In this document: positions 25,910 through 33,434 of the stretch, in pieces
Position numbering within the stretch: the first letter of the stretch is position 1
How the letters are laid out: every line of letters begins with the position of its first letter
From: Aureispira sp964404215
GTDB lineage: Bacteria > Bacteroidota > Bacteroidia > Chitinophagales > Saprospiraceae
DNA length: 64,000 nt
Assembly (NCBI GenBank): GCA_964404215.1
Contig: CAYOJF010000005.1
Location: 17,725 to 81,724, forward strand
Direction: 5' to 3'
Program-made: the position numbers and the translations under genes
Notes under the pieces: generated by a model
Seen by the model: the letters and a program-made list of their open reading frames with translations, nothing else
Databases searched by the model: none
What the model was told of the DNA's origin: nothing

Positions 25910-27319
25910 TCAATCTTTGTCTATCAATATCTCTGTAAATGGAAGTGTTCTTTTTAATGATAGATAAGTCTCTTGAGAAATATTATTACCTCTCAAATCT
26001 AGCATTTCTAGATTATCTGACAACTCAGCAAAATTATCTACACTCAGAGTGGTTAGTTTATTATGATTTAACTTTAATACTTTCAGTTGATTGGCGTTTT
26101 TTAGACAAATGGGTAGTTTCTTGATTTGATTATATCCAAAATCTAATGTAATTATAGCACGTAAATTACAAATATTAGCAGGTACTTCCTCTAGAGCATT
26201 ATACTGCATATTCAAATACTTAAGTTGACTTATCCCTCCTATATAGGTAGCAACATCTTTTAGCTTCGTATTATAAAGAGTCAATTGCTCTAATTTGGGA
26301 AGCTGATGAAGCACAGCTAACTCCTTTTGATCCACAGTAACATCTATTATAGACAACTCTTCCAATTCTTGGAATTTCGATAAGAAAGTAGGGATTTTTT
26401 CTAGTTTTTCACTTCCTATAGTTAGTTTTTTGAGTTGAGTTAAATTAGTTATTACAGTAGGAATTTCTACCAAATCTGTACCTGCCAGTCCTAATGTTTT
26501 GAGTTGTTTCAACTCCTTTATCTCAGTAGGTAACACCTCTATGGGATTATTCTGAATATCTAAATAAATAAGCCGATTTAAATTCCCTATCCATTTAGGT
26601 AATATGCTAATTTCATTGCTGCTCATTTTGAGTTTTTCTAGCTGTTTTATATCACCTAAAGTAGTAGGTAAAGTTGCTAGTTTATTTGCTTGAATATATA
26701 ACTCCTTCAAATTCGTACACTTTCCTGTTTCTATCGGCAAATGAGATAAATCATTTTCAGATATACTCAATATTTGGAGTTGCTGAAGATTACCTATAGA
26801 AGCAGGCAGTTGTTTCAATCCATTCCCATTCAGATACAGTACTTCTAATGCACTCAAATGTCCAACATCAGTAGGAATAGTTTCGAGTTTATTGTACGCT
26901 ACAGAAAGATTCTCTAGTTTTTTCAATGAAAAAAGCTCTGTTGGAATATCTTTTATAGCATTAGCAGTCAATACTAAATTTTTAAGTTGTCCCAGCTTGT
27001 TTATATTTCTAGGAAGTGTCTCTATTTGAGTGTGCTGTAAAGCTATATGTTGTAGTTTTTTCATATCAAACAGCGTAGTAGGAATAGTGCCTATGCTATC
27101 TTTAATAATACTCAACAATTTCAATTGAGGCAAATCTGTAGGATTTAGCAGAGGGAGTATAGGGGATGCCATTTCTCCTTCTTCTAGCATTATAACTCGT
27201 ACATTTACTTTATCTTTCTTGATAGATTCTACACTATTATAAATCTTATTACTAGATGTGCAAGCATATAAAAAATAACTACAAATAACCGTAGACAGTA
27301 CTAAAGATATTAGTTTCAT
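25910..27319 (-). CDS. Leucine-rich-repeat lipoprotein
   Basis: A 469-residue lipoprotein (lipobox LYAC, Cys20) made almost entirely of about 16-17 LRRs with period close to 23 residues, typical form LPxxIxxLxxLxxLxLxxN (for example LPTTLGDIKQLEKLKMSSNE and LPKWIGNLNRLIYLDIQNNP). This is the bacterial SDS22/plant-type LRR, a protein-binding solenoid exposed to periplasm or cell surface. No enzymatic domain. It is the last of five same-strand genes; 116 bases separate it from the toxin-like cassette, so cotranscription is possible. Two other LRR proteins are in the window but are not close copies. Confidence 0.85.
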   Translation of the reverse strand: MKLISLVLSTVICSYFLYACTSSNKIYNSVESIKKDKVNVRVIMLEEGEMASPILPLLNPTDLPQLKLLSIIKDSIGTIPTTLFDMKKLQHIALQHTQIETLPRNINKLGQLKNLVLTANAIKDIPTELFSLKKLENLSVAYNKLETIPTDVGHLSALEVLYLNGNGLKQLPASIGNLQQLQILSISENDLSHLPIETGKCTNLKELYIQANKLATLPTTLGDIKQLEKLKMSSNEISILPKWIGNLNRLIYLDIQNNPIEVLPTEIKELKQLKTLGLAGTDLVEIPTVITNLTQLKKLTIGSEKLEKIPTFLSKFQELEELSIIDVTVDQKELAVLHQLPKLEQLTLYNTKLKDVATYIGGISQLKYLNMQYNALEEVPANICNLRAIITLDFGYNQIKKLPICLKNANQLKVLKLNHNKLTTLSVDNFAELSDNLEMLDLRGNNISQETYLSLKRTLPFTEILIDKD

Positions 27320-27435
27320 GGGAATAGTGTTGGTTGAAAACTAAAATAGAGCAATCTCCTGTAAATACAGAAAATTCCTCTATTATTTTGCATTCTACAA
27401 TAATTAATATTACTAAAGGCTTCTACTAGACAATA

Positions 27436-28596
27436 TTATTCTTTAATAACCTTTTGAAATAAAGTATCTTTTCTCAAAAAATAAAGCTGGTCATATTTTC
27501 CCACAGCGTAAGGTTTTAACTTGGGATATTCAGATAAAACTTGACCTCTTTTGTTAATCGTAATAATTTTATCCTCCATATCTACAACACAATTTCTATT
27601 ACCTTTTAGTTCAAAATCATCACTGTCCATCTTTAATTTCCACTTGATATTATCTTCAACAATATCTACTGCTACAATAGACGAATCTATTTTGTAGATT
27701 AATAACTTAGATTGATTTACCCAAATATATTCTGGTAATATTAATGCATCAAAAGTAGGTTCTTTAGTCAGTTTTTCTGACTTCCAAATGATTTTTTTAT
27801 TGTTCCAATCATATAAAAAAAGATACTTGGGACTATACAGCGGTACTATCGTCTGCCAATCTCTGTGTTCATGGTACTGCACAGTATCCTTGTCAGATAG
27901 ACCATATATTGCAGTTATTAATTCCCCTGTTTGATTACTTAATACTCGCCAGTAGTTATTCTGCTCATTTAGCATGATAGTAGTGTCCTTAGGGTGTAGC
28001 TGATTAAAAGCTATTATTTTGTCATTAATAAAACTATTGTAACCCGCTCCCATTTCATAATCTAACCAAACAGTATCTAGATCCAACATATTACGTGCAG
28101 TAAAAGAAGCGTCCTTATCATAATCTACAACATCTAGATTTTTGTAGTATAAAATAGGTTTGCTAGGGTGTTTCCTTATGTGTCCTACAAAAGGCAACAA
28201 TTGATGACTATGATTCAATCTACCATGATTAGCACTCAGTGAAAATAGTCTATTATTAGCAATAATAGACAGCATGCTATCTACTTTATAAAAGTATCTT
28301 TCATGATAATACAGGTTATTTTTCACTAAACTATCTGGAATTACATAATGCCATTTTACATCACTATTTATTTTATTGATAGCTAGTACATCATTCTTGC
28401 TACATACATATAATATTGAATCTTCCTCTATAACCTTTAATTTCAGTCTAATGGCATCCCTATCAATAGGCAATACCCAAGACTGTTCTCTTACTGATGA
28501 GTGATTACATCCAGAGAAAGAAAAAGCACTGATGATAAGGAATATCATCAATACCTTCACTAATTCAAATCTTATACTTAAATGATTTACAATCAT
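27436..28596 (-). CDS. Lipoprotein with PQQ-like beta-propeller character
   Basis: A 386-residue lipoprotein (lipobox SFSGC, Cys30; a start at Met17 is equally possible). The body has repeated short strands of the form VLAINKINSDVKWHYVI, VVAVDIVEDNIKWKLKM and IITINKRGQVLSEYP, spaced like blades of a PQQ-type WD40-like propeller, although the family's tryptophan-docking motifs are weak. It is the fourth gene of the tight minus-strand cassette (34 bases after the two-TM gene), so it may be an accessory or second protective lipoprotein. No known function. AT content is high like its cassette neighbours. Confidence 0.6.
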   Translation of the reverse strand: MIVNHLSIRFELVKVLMIFLIISAFSFSGCNHSSVREQSWVLPIDRDAIRLKLKVIEEDSILYVCSKNDVLAINKINSDVKWHYVIPDSLVKNNLYYHERYFYKVDSMLSIIANNRLFSLSANHGRLNHSHQLLPFVGHIRKHPSKPILYYKNLDVVDYDKDASFTARNMLDLDTVWLDYEMGAGYNSFINDKIIAFNQLHPKDTTIMLNEQNNYWRVLSNQTGELITAIYGLSDKDTVQYHEHRDWQTIVPLYSPKYLFLYDWNNKKIIWKSEKLTKEPTFDALILPEYIWVNQSKLLIYKIDSSIVAVDIVEDNIKWKLKMDSDDFELKGNRNCVVDMEDKIITINKRGQVLSEYPKLKPYAVGKYDQLYFLRKDTLFQKVIKE

Positions 28597-28630
28597 ATTT
28601 AATGTTTAGAATTCTTTTACTTGTGGATGT

Positions 28631-29152
28631 CTATCTTCTAAACAATCGCACTACTACTAAAAAAAGTATTATCAAATAAAGCAGACCAAGTATTGGCCAG
28701 AGTTTCAGGATTGTTGGTATATCCTCAAAAACTATTTCATCATCCATCTCTACCAAAATTTCCTTGGAAACAAAACTACATTCCTGTACATGAGTTTCTG
28801 AGGGTTGACCTTTGATAAGACGAATGCCTGCTTTTATTTTAAGTAACTTTCTTCCTTTTTTAGACAAAACATCAGCAACAATGATATCATTTGTCCAATA
28901 AATAGCTTTTAGTTCTTTTATGTAAATTTCTGAGTGATCGCCCTCACAAATAAAATTAGACTCAGAACACACAATAGGATACTTTCTGTCTCTATCTCGT
29001 AAGTGATATTTAGTGGAATAATAATCTACCCTTAAATCAAATGGCAAAAAATTAATCAAGCAAGGAGTGAGTTCTTTATGGTACAATGCTGCCCTATCGT
29101 TTAAGAACACAAAACCAACCACTAGCAAAATAATAATAGCTAACCTTTTCAT
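28631..29152 (-). CDS. Two-TM membrane protein, candidate immunity protein
   Basis: A 173-residue protein not recognised from any named family. Hydrophobic helix at 3-17, a polar domain of about 130 residues with four cysteines (31, 62, 69, 125) that could form disulfides in the periplasm, and a C-terminal helix at about 152-168 followed by RLFRR. It begins eight bases after the stop of the 459-residue toxin-like gene. Size, topology and position fit an immunity protein acting outside the inner membrane, comparable in layout to the anchored colicin M immunity protein. That role is inference only. Confidence 0.5.
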   Translation of the reverse strand: MKRLAIIILLVVGFVFLNDRAALYHKELTPCLINFLPFDLRVDYYSTKYHLRDRDRKYPIVCSESNFICEGDHSEIYIKELKAIYWTNDIIVADVLSKKGRKLLKIKAGIRLIKGQPSETHVQECSFVSKEILVEMDDEIVFEDIPTILKLWPILGLLYLIILFLVVVRLFRR

Positions 29153-29160
29153 TCTTGATA

Positions 29161-30540
29161 TTATTTTTCTATTGGTAATGGCACTCCATCTGCTTCAATC
29201 TTATATCCAGGATTAGGGTAAGTTTCTCGCCATTCTATAATTTCATAATCATAAGGCGTTCCCATTAATTCATTATTTGGTCCAGCACTATCATCTCCCC
29301 CTATCTTTGACCCAATAATATTGGGATCAACAAAGCCATCATCATCTATAGTATAAGTCGTTGTACAGGAGTCACCATTACAAACCGTTTTGTAAGTCAT
29401 AGTCATTCTGCCTAAATGAAAAGTTATTACCCAATCCTCATTTGTCATATTTACAGGAAGATTCCCAATACTATTGGCAGGGGAAGTTGTCAATCCTTCC
29501 GTTATTCTTTTTCTATAACGCCTCATATCTGCAGAGTTTTTGATCAAATCTATTGTTCTATCTCCTAACTGAACAGTTCGCCCTTTTCCCGTGTAATAAT
29601 GTATAATAGCATCCTTTGTCGTATTAATCACAGGCATACCAGTTAATTTATCAACTTGAATATCTGACAACTCTTTTCGTATTATTAGACTTGGAATTTC
29701 TTTAGCTATCTTCACTCCTGATTCAATTAAAGCATTTGTTACTTCTGTTATTTTCTGTTTAATAATATTAGCTAAAAAACTCCAGCCATCTCCTGGAGGA
29801 TCTGTACTCACAAGTAATGCCTCAAAATCTACATCTAAAATTTTAGCTGGTAAATATTCTGCAATTAATTCTGCAATCTCTGAGGAATCTATTGCTTGAA
29901 GTTCATCTTGTACGAAAAAGCTATCTGCCTGCCTATCATAAGCCTGTTGAACTTTCTTCCAGATTTTTTCATACTTATTGACCAAATCATTTTGAATGAT
30001 AGAATCTCTTAATTTTCCAACTTTCAGTACCTTTTTAGATATTTCTTCTGTCTCACTAATTACCTCATCATATTTATCTACTAAACTTGCTGCTGTTCTG
30101 AATGCCTCTTCTGCTATTTTGATATGCTCTTCTGTATAAGTGACTGGTTTTGACTGTGCTGCTTTCAGCAAACTTACAACATTCAAATTTAAGGCTTTAT
30201 TTGCTTTCTCAAATGCCTTAGCAACTGTCTTTAGTTCCATAGCATCATTAGCACTATCATCTGCAGCCTTCATTTCTTCTGCTTTTGCTTGCAACCCATC
30301 CGCAGTTTTCAACTCCTCTTTCGTCAAGTCTTGATTACTAGCGTCAATATTAGCAATCACTTCGTCCGTATATTCTCCTTTGATAATGTCTTTTAGGTTA
30401 ACCCCTAATTTCTTGATGAGTTTTTTGCTATTCTTTTTCATTCTAGCGGGCTTCCCAAACCCAGACAATCCTATTTTAATAGCAGTATTTCCATTTTCTT
30501 CTGTCTCAAAATGACAAAATCCAATAGAGAAATCTTTCAT
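29161..30540 (-). CDS. Candidate toxin/effector with colicin-M-like C-terminal layout
   Basis: A 459-residue protein without signal peptide. Residues 1-300 are charged and helical, with coiled-coil-like stretches (80-130, 140-200). Residues 300-459 form a different, aromatic and beta-rich domain: HYYTGKG (314-320), ITEGL (346-350), VITFHLGRMTMTY (371-383), CNGDSC (387-392), DDDGFVDPN (399-407) and GTPYDYEIIEW (427-437). The order HY--G-G, LGxxT, DD-x-DxN echoes the colicin M catalytic domain (HYLWGNG, LGNIT, DDKYDFN), a lipid II phosphodiesterase, but I cannot align it securely. It overlaps the upstream small gene by 4 bases and is 8 bases from the two-TM gene. Alternative: an unrelated secreted or structural protein. 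Confidence 0.5.
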   Translation of the reverse strand: MKDFSIGFCHFETEENGNTAIKIGLSGFGKPARMKKNSKKLIKKLGVNLKDIIKGEYTDEVIANIDASNQDLTKEELKTADGLQAKAEEMKAADDSANDAMELKTVAKAFEKANKALNLNVVSLLKAAQSKPVTYTEEHIKIAEEAFRTAASLVDKYDEVISETEEISKKVLKVGKLRDSIIQNDLVNKYEKIWKKVQQAYDRQADSFFVQDELQAIDSSEIAELIAEYLPAKILDVDFEALLVSTDPPGDGWSFLANIIKQKITEVTNALIESGVKIAKEIPSLIIRKELSDIQVDKLTGMPVINTTKDAIIHYYTGKGRTVQLGDRTIDLIKNSADMRRYRKRITEGLTTSPANSIGNLPVNMTNEDWVITFHLGRMTMTYKTVCNGDSCTTTYTIDDDGFVDPNIIGSKIGGDDSAGPNNELMGTPYDYEIIEWRETYPNPGYKIEADGVPLPIEK

Positions 30541-30779
30541 TTTTTTCGTTGGCTATCCCCTTTCATTCCTTTGTAAAACTTAGTCATTTCAGACTGTTTA
30601 CCCATTAGCATCAAGGAATGAATTTCTCCACAAGCAAATTCAAAATCAGAAACCATAACAACAGGTACTTTACTCAACCCTTTACTCTCTGCGGTTTTGA
30701 TATCTTTTTGAAAAAGTTTTACATACTCTTTCCAACTTAGGTCTTTAACTTGCTCTGGGGCAATTTTAGATTTTAGCAT
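30537..30779 (-). CDS. Small protein heading the toxin-like cassette
   Basis: An 80-residue protein if started at the ATG at 30779; an in-frame GTG at 30812 would add 11 residues but gives no better N-terminus. Basic, no signal peptide or membrane helix (DLSWKEYVKLFQKDI, VPVVMVSDFEFACGEIHSL). It overlaps the toxin-like gene by 4 bases (ATGA), implying coupled translation. I do not recognise it. A chaperone or adaptor for the effector would fit its position but has no direct support. Confidence 0.55.
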   Translation of the reverse strand: MLKSKIAPEQVKDLSWKEYVKLFQKDIKTAESKGLSKVPVVMVSDFEFACGEIHSLMLMGKQSEMTKFYKGMKGDSQRKK

Positions 30780-30880
30780 ATGTTTAATTTTTTGGTAAAT
30801 TATTTTAATCACATAAATATACTAAAATCGTAAAAAAAAAACAAGTCTATTTTCAATCTAACTATAAAACATCAATGAGA

Positions 30881-31723
30881 CTATATCCCATCCCCTAACT
30901 TCACCACCTTTGCTCCTTCTCCTAGTAGCTGCTCTTCCAACTCCACGTATACCTTCGGGTAGTCATAGAAAGGAATACGAGGATACAAGTGATGAATCAG
31001 ATGATAATTCTGACCTAACAAGAAAAAAGATAACCCTTTAATATCAAACATACGAGTATTCAGATACCTGCTTCGCTCCTCGTGTGGATGGTGAGGTAAC
31101 CAATCAAATACGATTGCCAAAAGTACCTGAGCAATCAAAGCAGGAACAACCCAAAGTAGGATAATCCATTGCCAGCCAATAATAGCTCCCAAAATGGTTG
31201 CACTCAATAACATTAACCCCAATACCATAAATGAAATACGCAGCTCTTTTTTAATTTTCCCCATTACACTTTCCTTCACAAAAAGAAGTTTCATACCCTC
31301 CAAGAGGTAAACAGGAAAAATAGTACTAGAATGGAGTAACAAAGAAAAAAAGCCTTTGGAAGCCAGCCAATGATCTGGATCATTTTCAGGATCATTGGTA
31401 TGAGCATGATGTCTGTCATGTACGATTTTGAACAAATAAAAAGGAGCTACTAAAGGAATTCCAGACATCCAGCCCACGAATTCATTAAGCCAATTCAACG
31501 ATTGTCTATTACCCGCTATATTTCGATGCCCTGCTTCATGCATTGGTGTAAACAAAAGATACCCCATCAGTACATTGATTAAAATCGCCCAACCAGCCCC
31601 CAATAGCCCTTGAACAGCAGCTATTGAAGCTATAATATAGATAGACATTGCTCCTACTGCCATCAGAATAGTTGGGTAAGCGATGGTAGTAGCATATTTT
31701 TTATGATAATTGATCGTAGACAT
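30881..31723 (-). CDS. Fatty-acid-desaturase-superfamily di-iron enzyme, CrtR-like
   Basis: A 280-residue membrane protein with four hydrophobic helices and the histidine clusters of di-iron desaturases/hydroxylases: HEAGH (62-66), HDRHHAH (102-108), HHPHEE (about 215-220) and GQNYHLIHHLYP near 247-258. The C-terminal cluster and the HHPHEERSRYLNTR segment resemble CrtR beta-carotene hydroxylases more than acyl-lipid desaturases, so a carotenoid (zeaxanthin-forming) role is plausible, since many Bacteroidota are carotenoid-pigmented. No other carotenoid gene is nearby. A -7 element is at 31753-31746. Confidence 0.82.
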   Translation of the reverse strand: MSTINYHKKYATTIAYPTILMAVGAMSIYIIASIAAVQGLLGAGWAILINVLMGYLLFTPMHEAGHRNIAGNRQSLNWLNEFVGWMSGIPLVAPFYLFKIVHDRHHAHTNDPENDPDHWLASKGFFSLLLHSSTIFPVYLLEGMKLLFVKESVMGKIKKELRISFMVLGLMLLSATILGAIIGWQWIILLWVVPALIAQVLLAIVFDWLPHHPHEERSRYLNTRMFDIKGLSFFLLGQNYHLIHHLYPRIPFYDYPKVYVELEEQLLGEGAKVVKLGDGI

Positions 31724-31745
31724 ATTTTCTATTTTTAGTTGGATA

Positions 31746-31753
31746 CAAAAATA
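31746..31753 (-). promoter_or_regulatory. -7 element upstream of the desaturase-like gene
   Basis: TATTTTTG on the minus strand, 22 bases before the start codon; exact TAnnTTTG match. Confidence 0.42.
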
Positions 31754-31876
31754 ACCTCTATCTCACTTATATTATAAACGCTAACGTTCAATTTCTGATT
31801 ATAACATTTAGTATTAGAGGTTATTAGCCATTGCTTCTCTACTGTATTCGTCAATATTTTATTATTATCTCCTTAT

Positions 31877-31909
31877 CTTGATAGCAATAGCTCAAAATTA
31901 TTAATTTTG
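31877..31909 (+). promoter_or_regulatory. Promoter for the UDP-sugar epimerase gene
   Basis: CTTG (31877-31880), 21 bases, TAATTTTG (31902-31909): a good fit to the Bacteroidota -33/-7 arrangement. It predicts a leader of about 115 bases that contains the hairpin at 31931-31994. Confidence 0.5.
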
Positions 31910-31930
31910 TCTCTTATACCATTAGAGGTC

Positions 31931-31994
31931 ATTACGAACAGAGTTGTATGAAGACAAAAGATGTTTCTTCTTGCCATACGAAACTGTTCGTAAT
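31931..31994 (+). promoter_or_regulatory. Long leader hairpin before the epimerase gene
   Basis: ATTACGAACAG (31931-31941) pairs perfectly with CTGTTCGTAAT (31984-31994), and GTATG / CATAC pair inside. There is no T-run, so it is not a standard terminator. It ends 36 bases before the start codon. The gmd leader carries the same ATTACGAACA string at 55533. Confidence 0.5.
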
Positions 31995-32030
31995 AAACTC
32001 TATCTAATAGCCTAGTATAAAAACAACCTT

Positions 32031-33017
32031 ATGTACGATATTCCATACCATGAACAAGATCTATCAGACAAAACCATTTTGATAACAGGAGGAGCTGGTT
32101 TTATAGGTTCCAATATTGTTACTTATTTATTAAAGTATGGGATTGGTAAAGTCCGTGTAGTGGATAATTTCCTAACAGGTTTCAAGGAAAATGTTACTCC
32201 TTTTTTGGAGTACCCTAACTATGAATTCGTAGAAGGTGACATTCGCAACTTAGACACCTGTCACCAAGTCTGCCAAGGAGTGGATATGATTTGTCATCAG
32301 GCAGCGATGGGGTCTGTTCCTCGCTCTATTCGAGAACCTTACAACACAACAGCTCACAATGTAGATGGATTTGTTAATATGGTTTTTGCTGCTAAAGAAG
32401 CAGGTATCAAGCGTTTTGTCTACGCTTCTTCTTCTTCTGTTTATGGGGATGAACCCAACCTACCCAAGATAGAATATAGGATAGGAAAACCTCTATCTCC
32501 CTATGCTATTACCAAACTATCCAATGAGCTTTTTGCAGAAAATTTTGGACGCTTGTATGATCTAGAAATGATTGGTTTTAGGTATTTCAATGTATTTGGA
32601 CCTCGACAGAGTCCCAAAGGAGCTTATGCGGCCGTCATTCCATTATTTGCAGCTGCTTGTTTTGGTAAGACTCCGATCTATATCAATGGCGACGGAGGAC
32701 AGACGAGAGACTTCACCTATATCGAAAATGTCGTTCAAATTAATATTAAAGCATTGCTAACTACTAATAAAATAGCAGTTAATGAAGTTTATAACGTTGG
32801 GTGTGGTGGTCGATTTAGTGTACTCCAACTCGCACAAGGAATTGCTAACGCTGCTGGCGTCCCAGATCAAGAAATTATCCATCGAGCTCCACGAGCAGGT
32901 GATATTCGTGATTCACAAGCTGATATTAGCAAAGCTAAAGAGTTATTGGGATACCAACCTGCCTTTGACTTTGAAAAAGGACTACAACTGACAGTAGATT
33001 ATTTTGCTCAAAAATAG
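32031..33017 (+). CDS. NAD-dependent UDP-sugar 4-epimerase (WbpP/GalE family)
   Basis: A 328-residue extended short-chain dehydrogenase that would interconvert C4 epimers of UDP-GlcNAc/GalNAc or their uronates for surface polysaccharide. Rossmann motif TGGAGFIGSN (19-28), VVDNFLTGFKENV, SSSSVYGDE, catalytic YAITK (Tyr/Lys) and RYFNVFGPRQSPKGAYAAVIP, which follows the WbpP pattern. The active-site region before the Tyr (PLSPYAITKLSNELFAENF) is also WbpP-like. It stands alone behind its own structured leader, and gmd-fcl is 23 kb away. Exact sugar uncertain. Confidence 0.88.
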   Translation: MYDIPYHEQDLSDKTILITGGAGFIGSNIVTYLLKYGIGKVRVVDNFLTGFKENVTPFLEYPNYEFVEGDIRNLDTCHQVCQGVDMICHQAAMGSVPRSIREPYNTTAHNVDGFVNMVFAAKEAGIKRFVYASSSSVYGDEPNLPKIEYRIGKPLSPYAITKLSNELFAENFGRLYDLEMIGFRYFNVFGPRQSPKGAYAAVIPLFAAACFGKTPIYINGDGGQTRDFTYIENVVQINIKALLTTNKIAVNEVYNVGCGGRFSVLQLAQGIANAAGVPDQEIIHRAPRAGDIRDSQADISKAKELLGYQPAFDFEKGLQLTVDYFAQK

Positions 33018-33026
33018 CTTTCACTT

Positions 33027-33408
33027 AGAGTAGATCTAAAGTTATCTTAAATGGCATGGACGAATGTATGCTACCACATGAATGGCTGGTAAGCATTCAA
33101 CAAAGTGAAGCCCTCCTGTAGTTAAAAGCTCTTATTTTGTCTTCACGAACGACTAATCTCGGAGAGGAAATATTTCGCAAATATTCAAAGGAAAGAACCT
33201 CATGGAAGGTAATTTGACCTCCACTTGTGGTTCATTTCACTGAATACTACCTAGACCTAAGGTGTCCTTAGAGGTCTACTAGACCTCCATCTATTGGAGT
33301 TATTCGTTCATCACTCAAAAATGAAACTCAATTAGTAATAAAACAGTACTCTAGTTCTCTGGATACAATGTTTGTATCAAAAACATAATTTTAAACACAC
33401 GCTTACTC
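33027..33408. repeat. Non-coding, structured 380-bp stretch with degenerate inverted ends
   Basis: Left end AGAGTAGATCTAAAGTTATC (33027-33046) matches the right TIR of the 6505 element at 15 of 20 positions; the right end, reverse-complemented, reads AGAGTAAGCGTGTGTTTAAA followed by ATTAT, sharing TGTTTAAAATTAT with the same element. Inside are strong hairpins: TAGACCTAAGG / CCTT-AG-AGGTCTA (33252-33278) and GAATG...GCT-ACCA / TGGTA-AGC-ATTC (33062-33098). No ORF of note. Read as a decayed mobile element. It fills the gap between the epimerase and the beta-helix cargo gene. Confidence 0.42.
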
Positions 33409-33434
33409 TTTAACTATTTCTAAAATTTATACCA

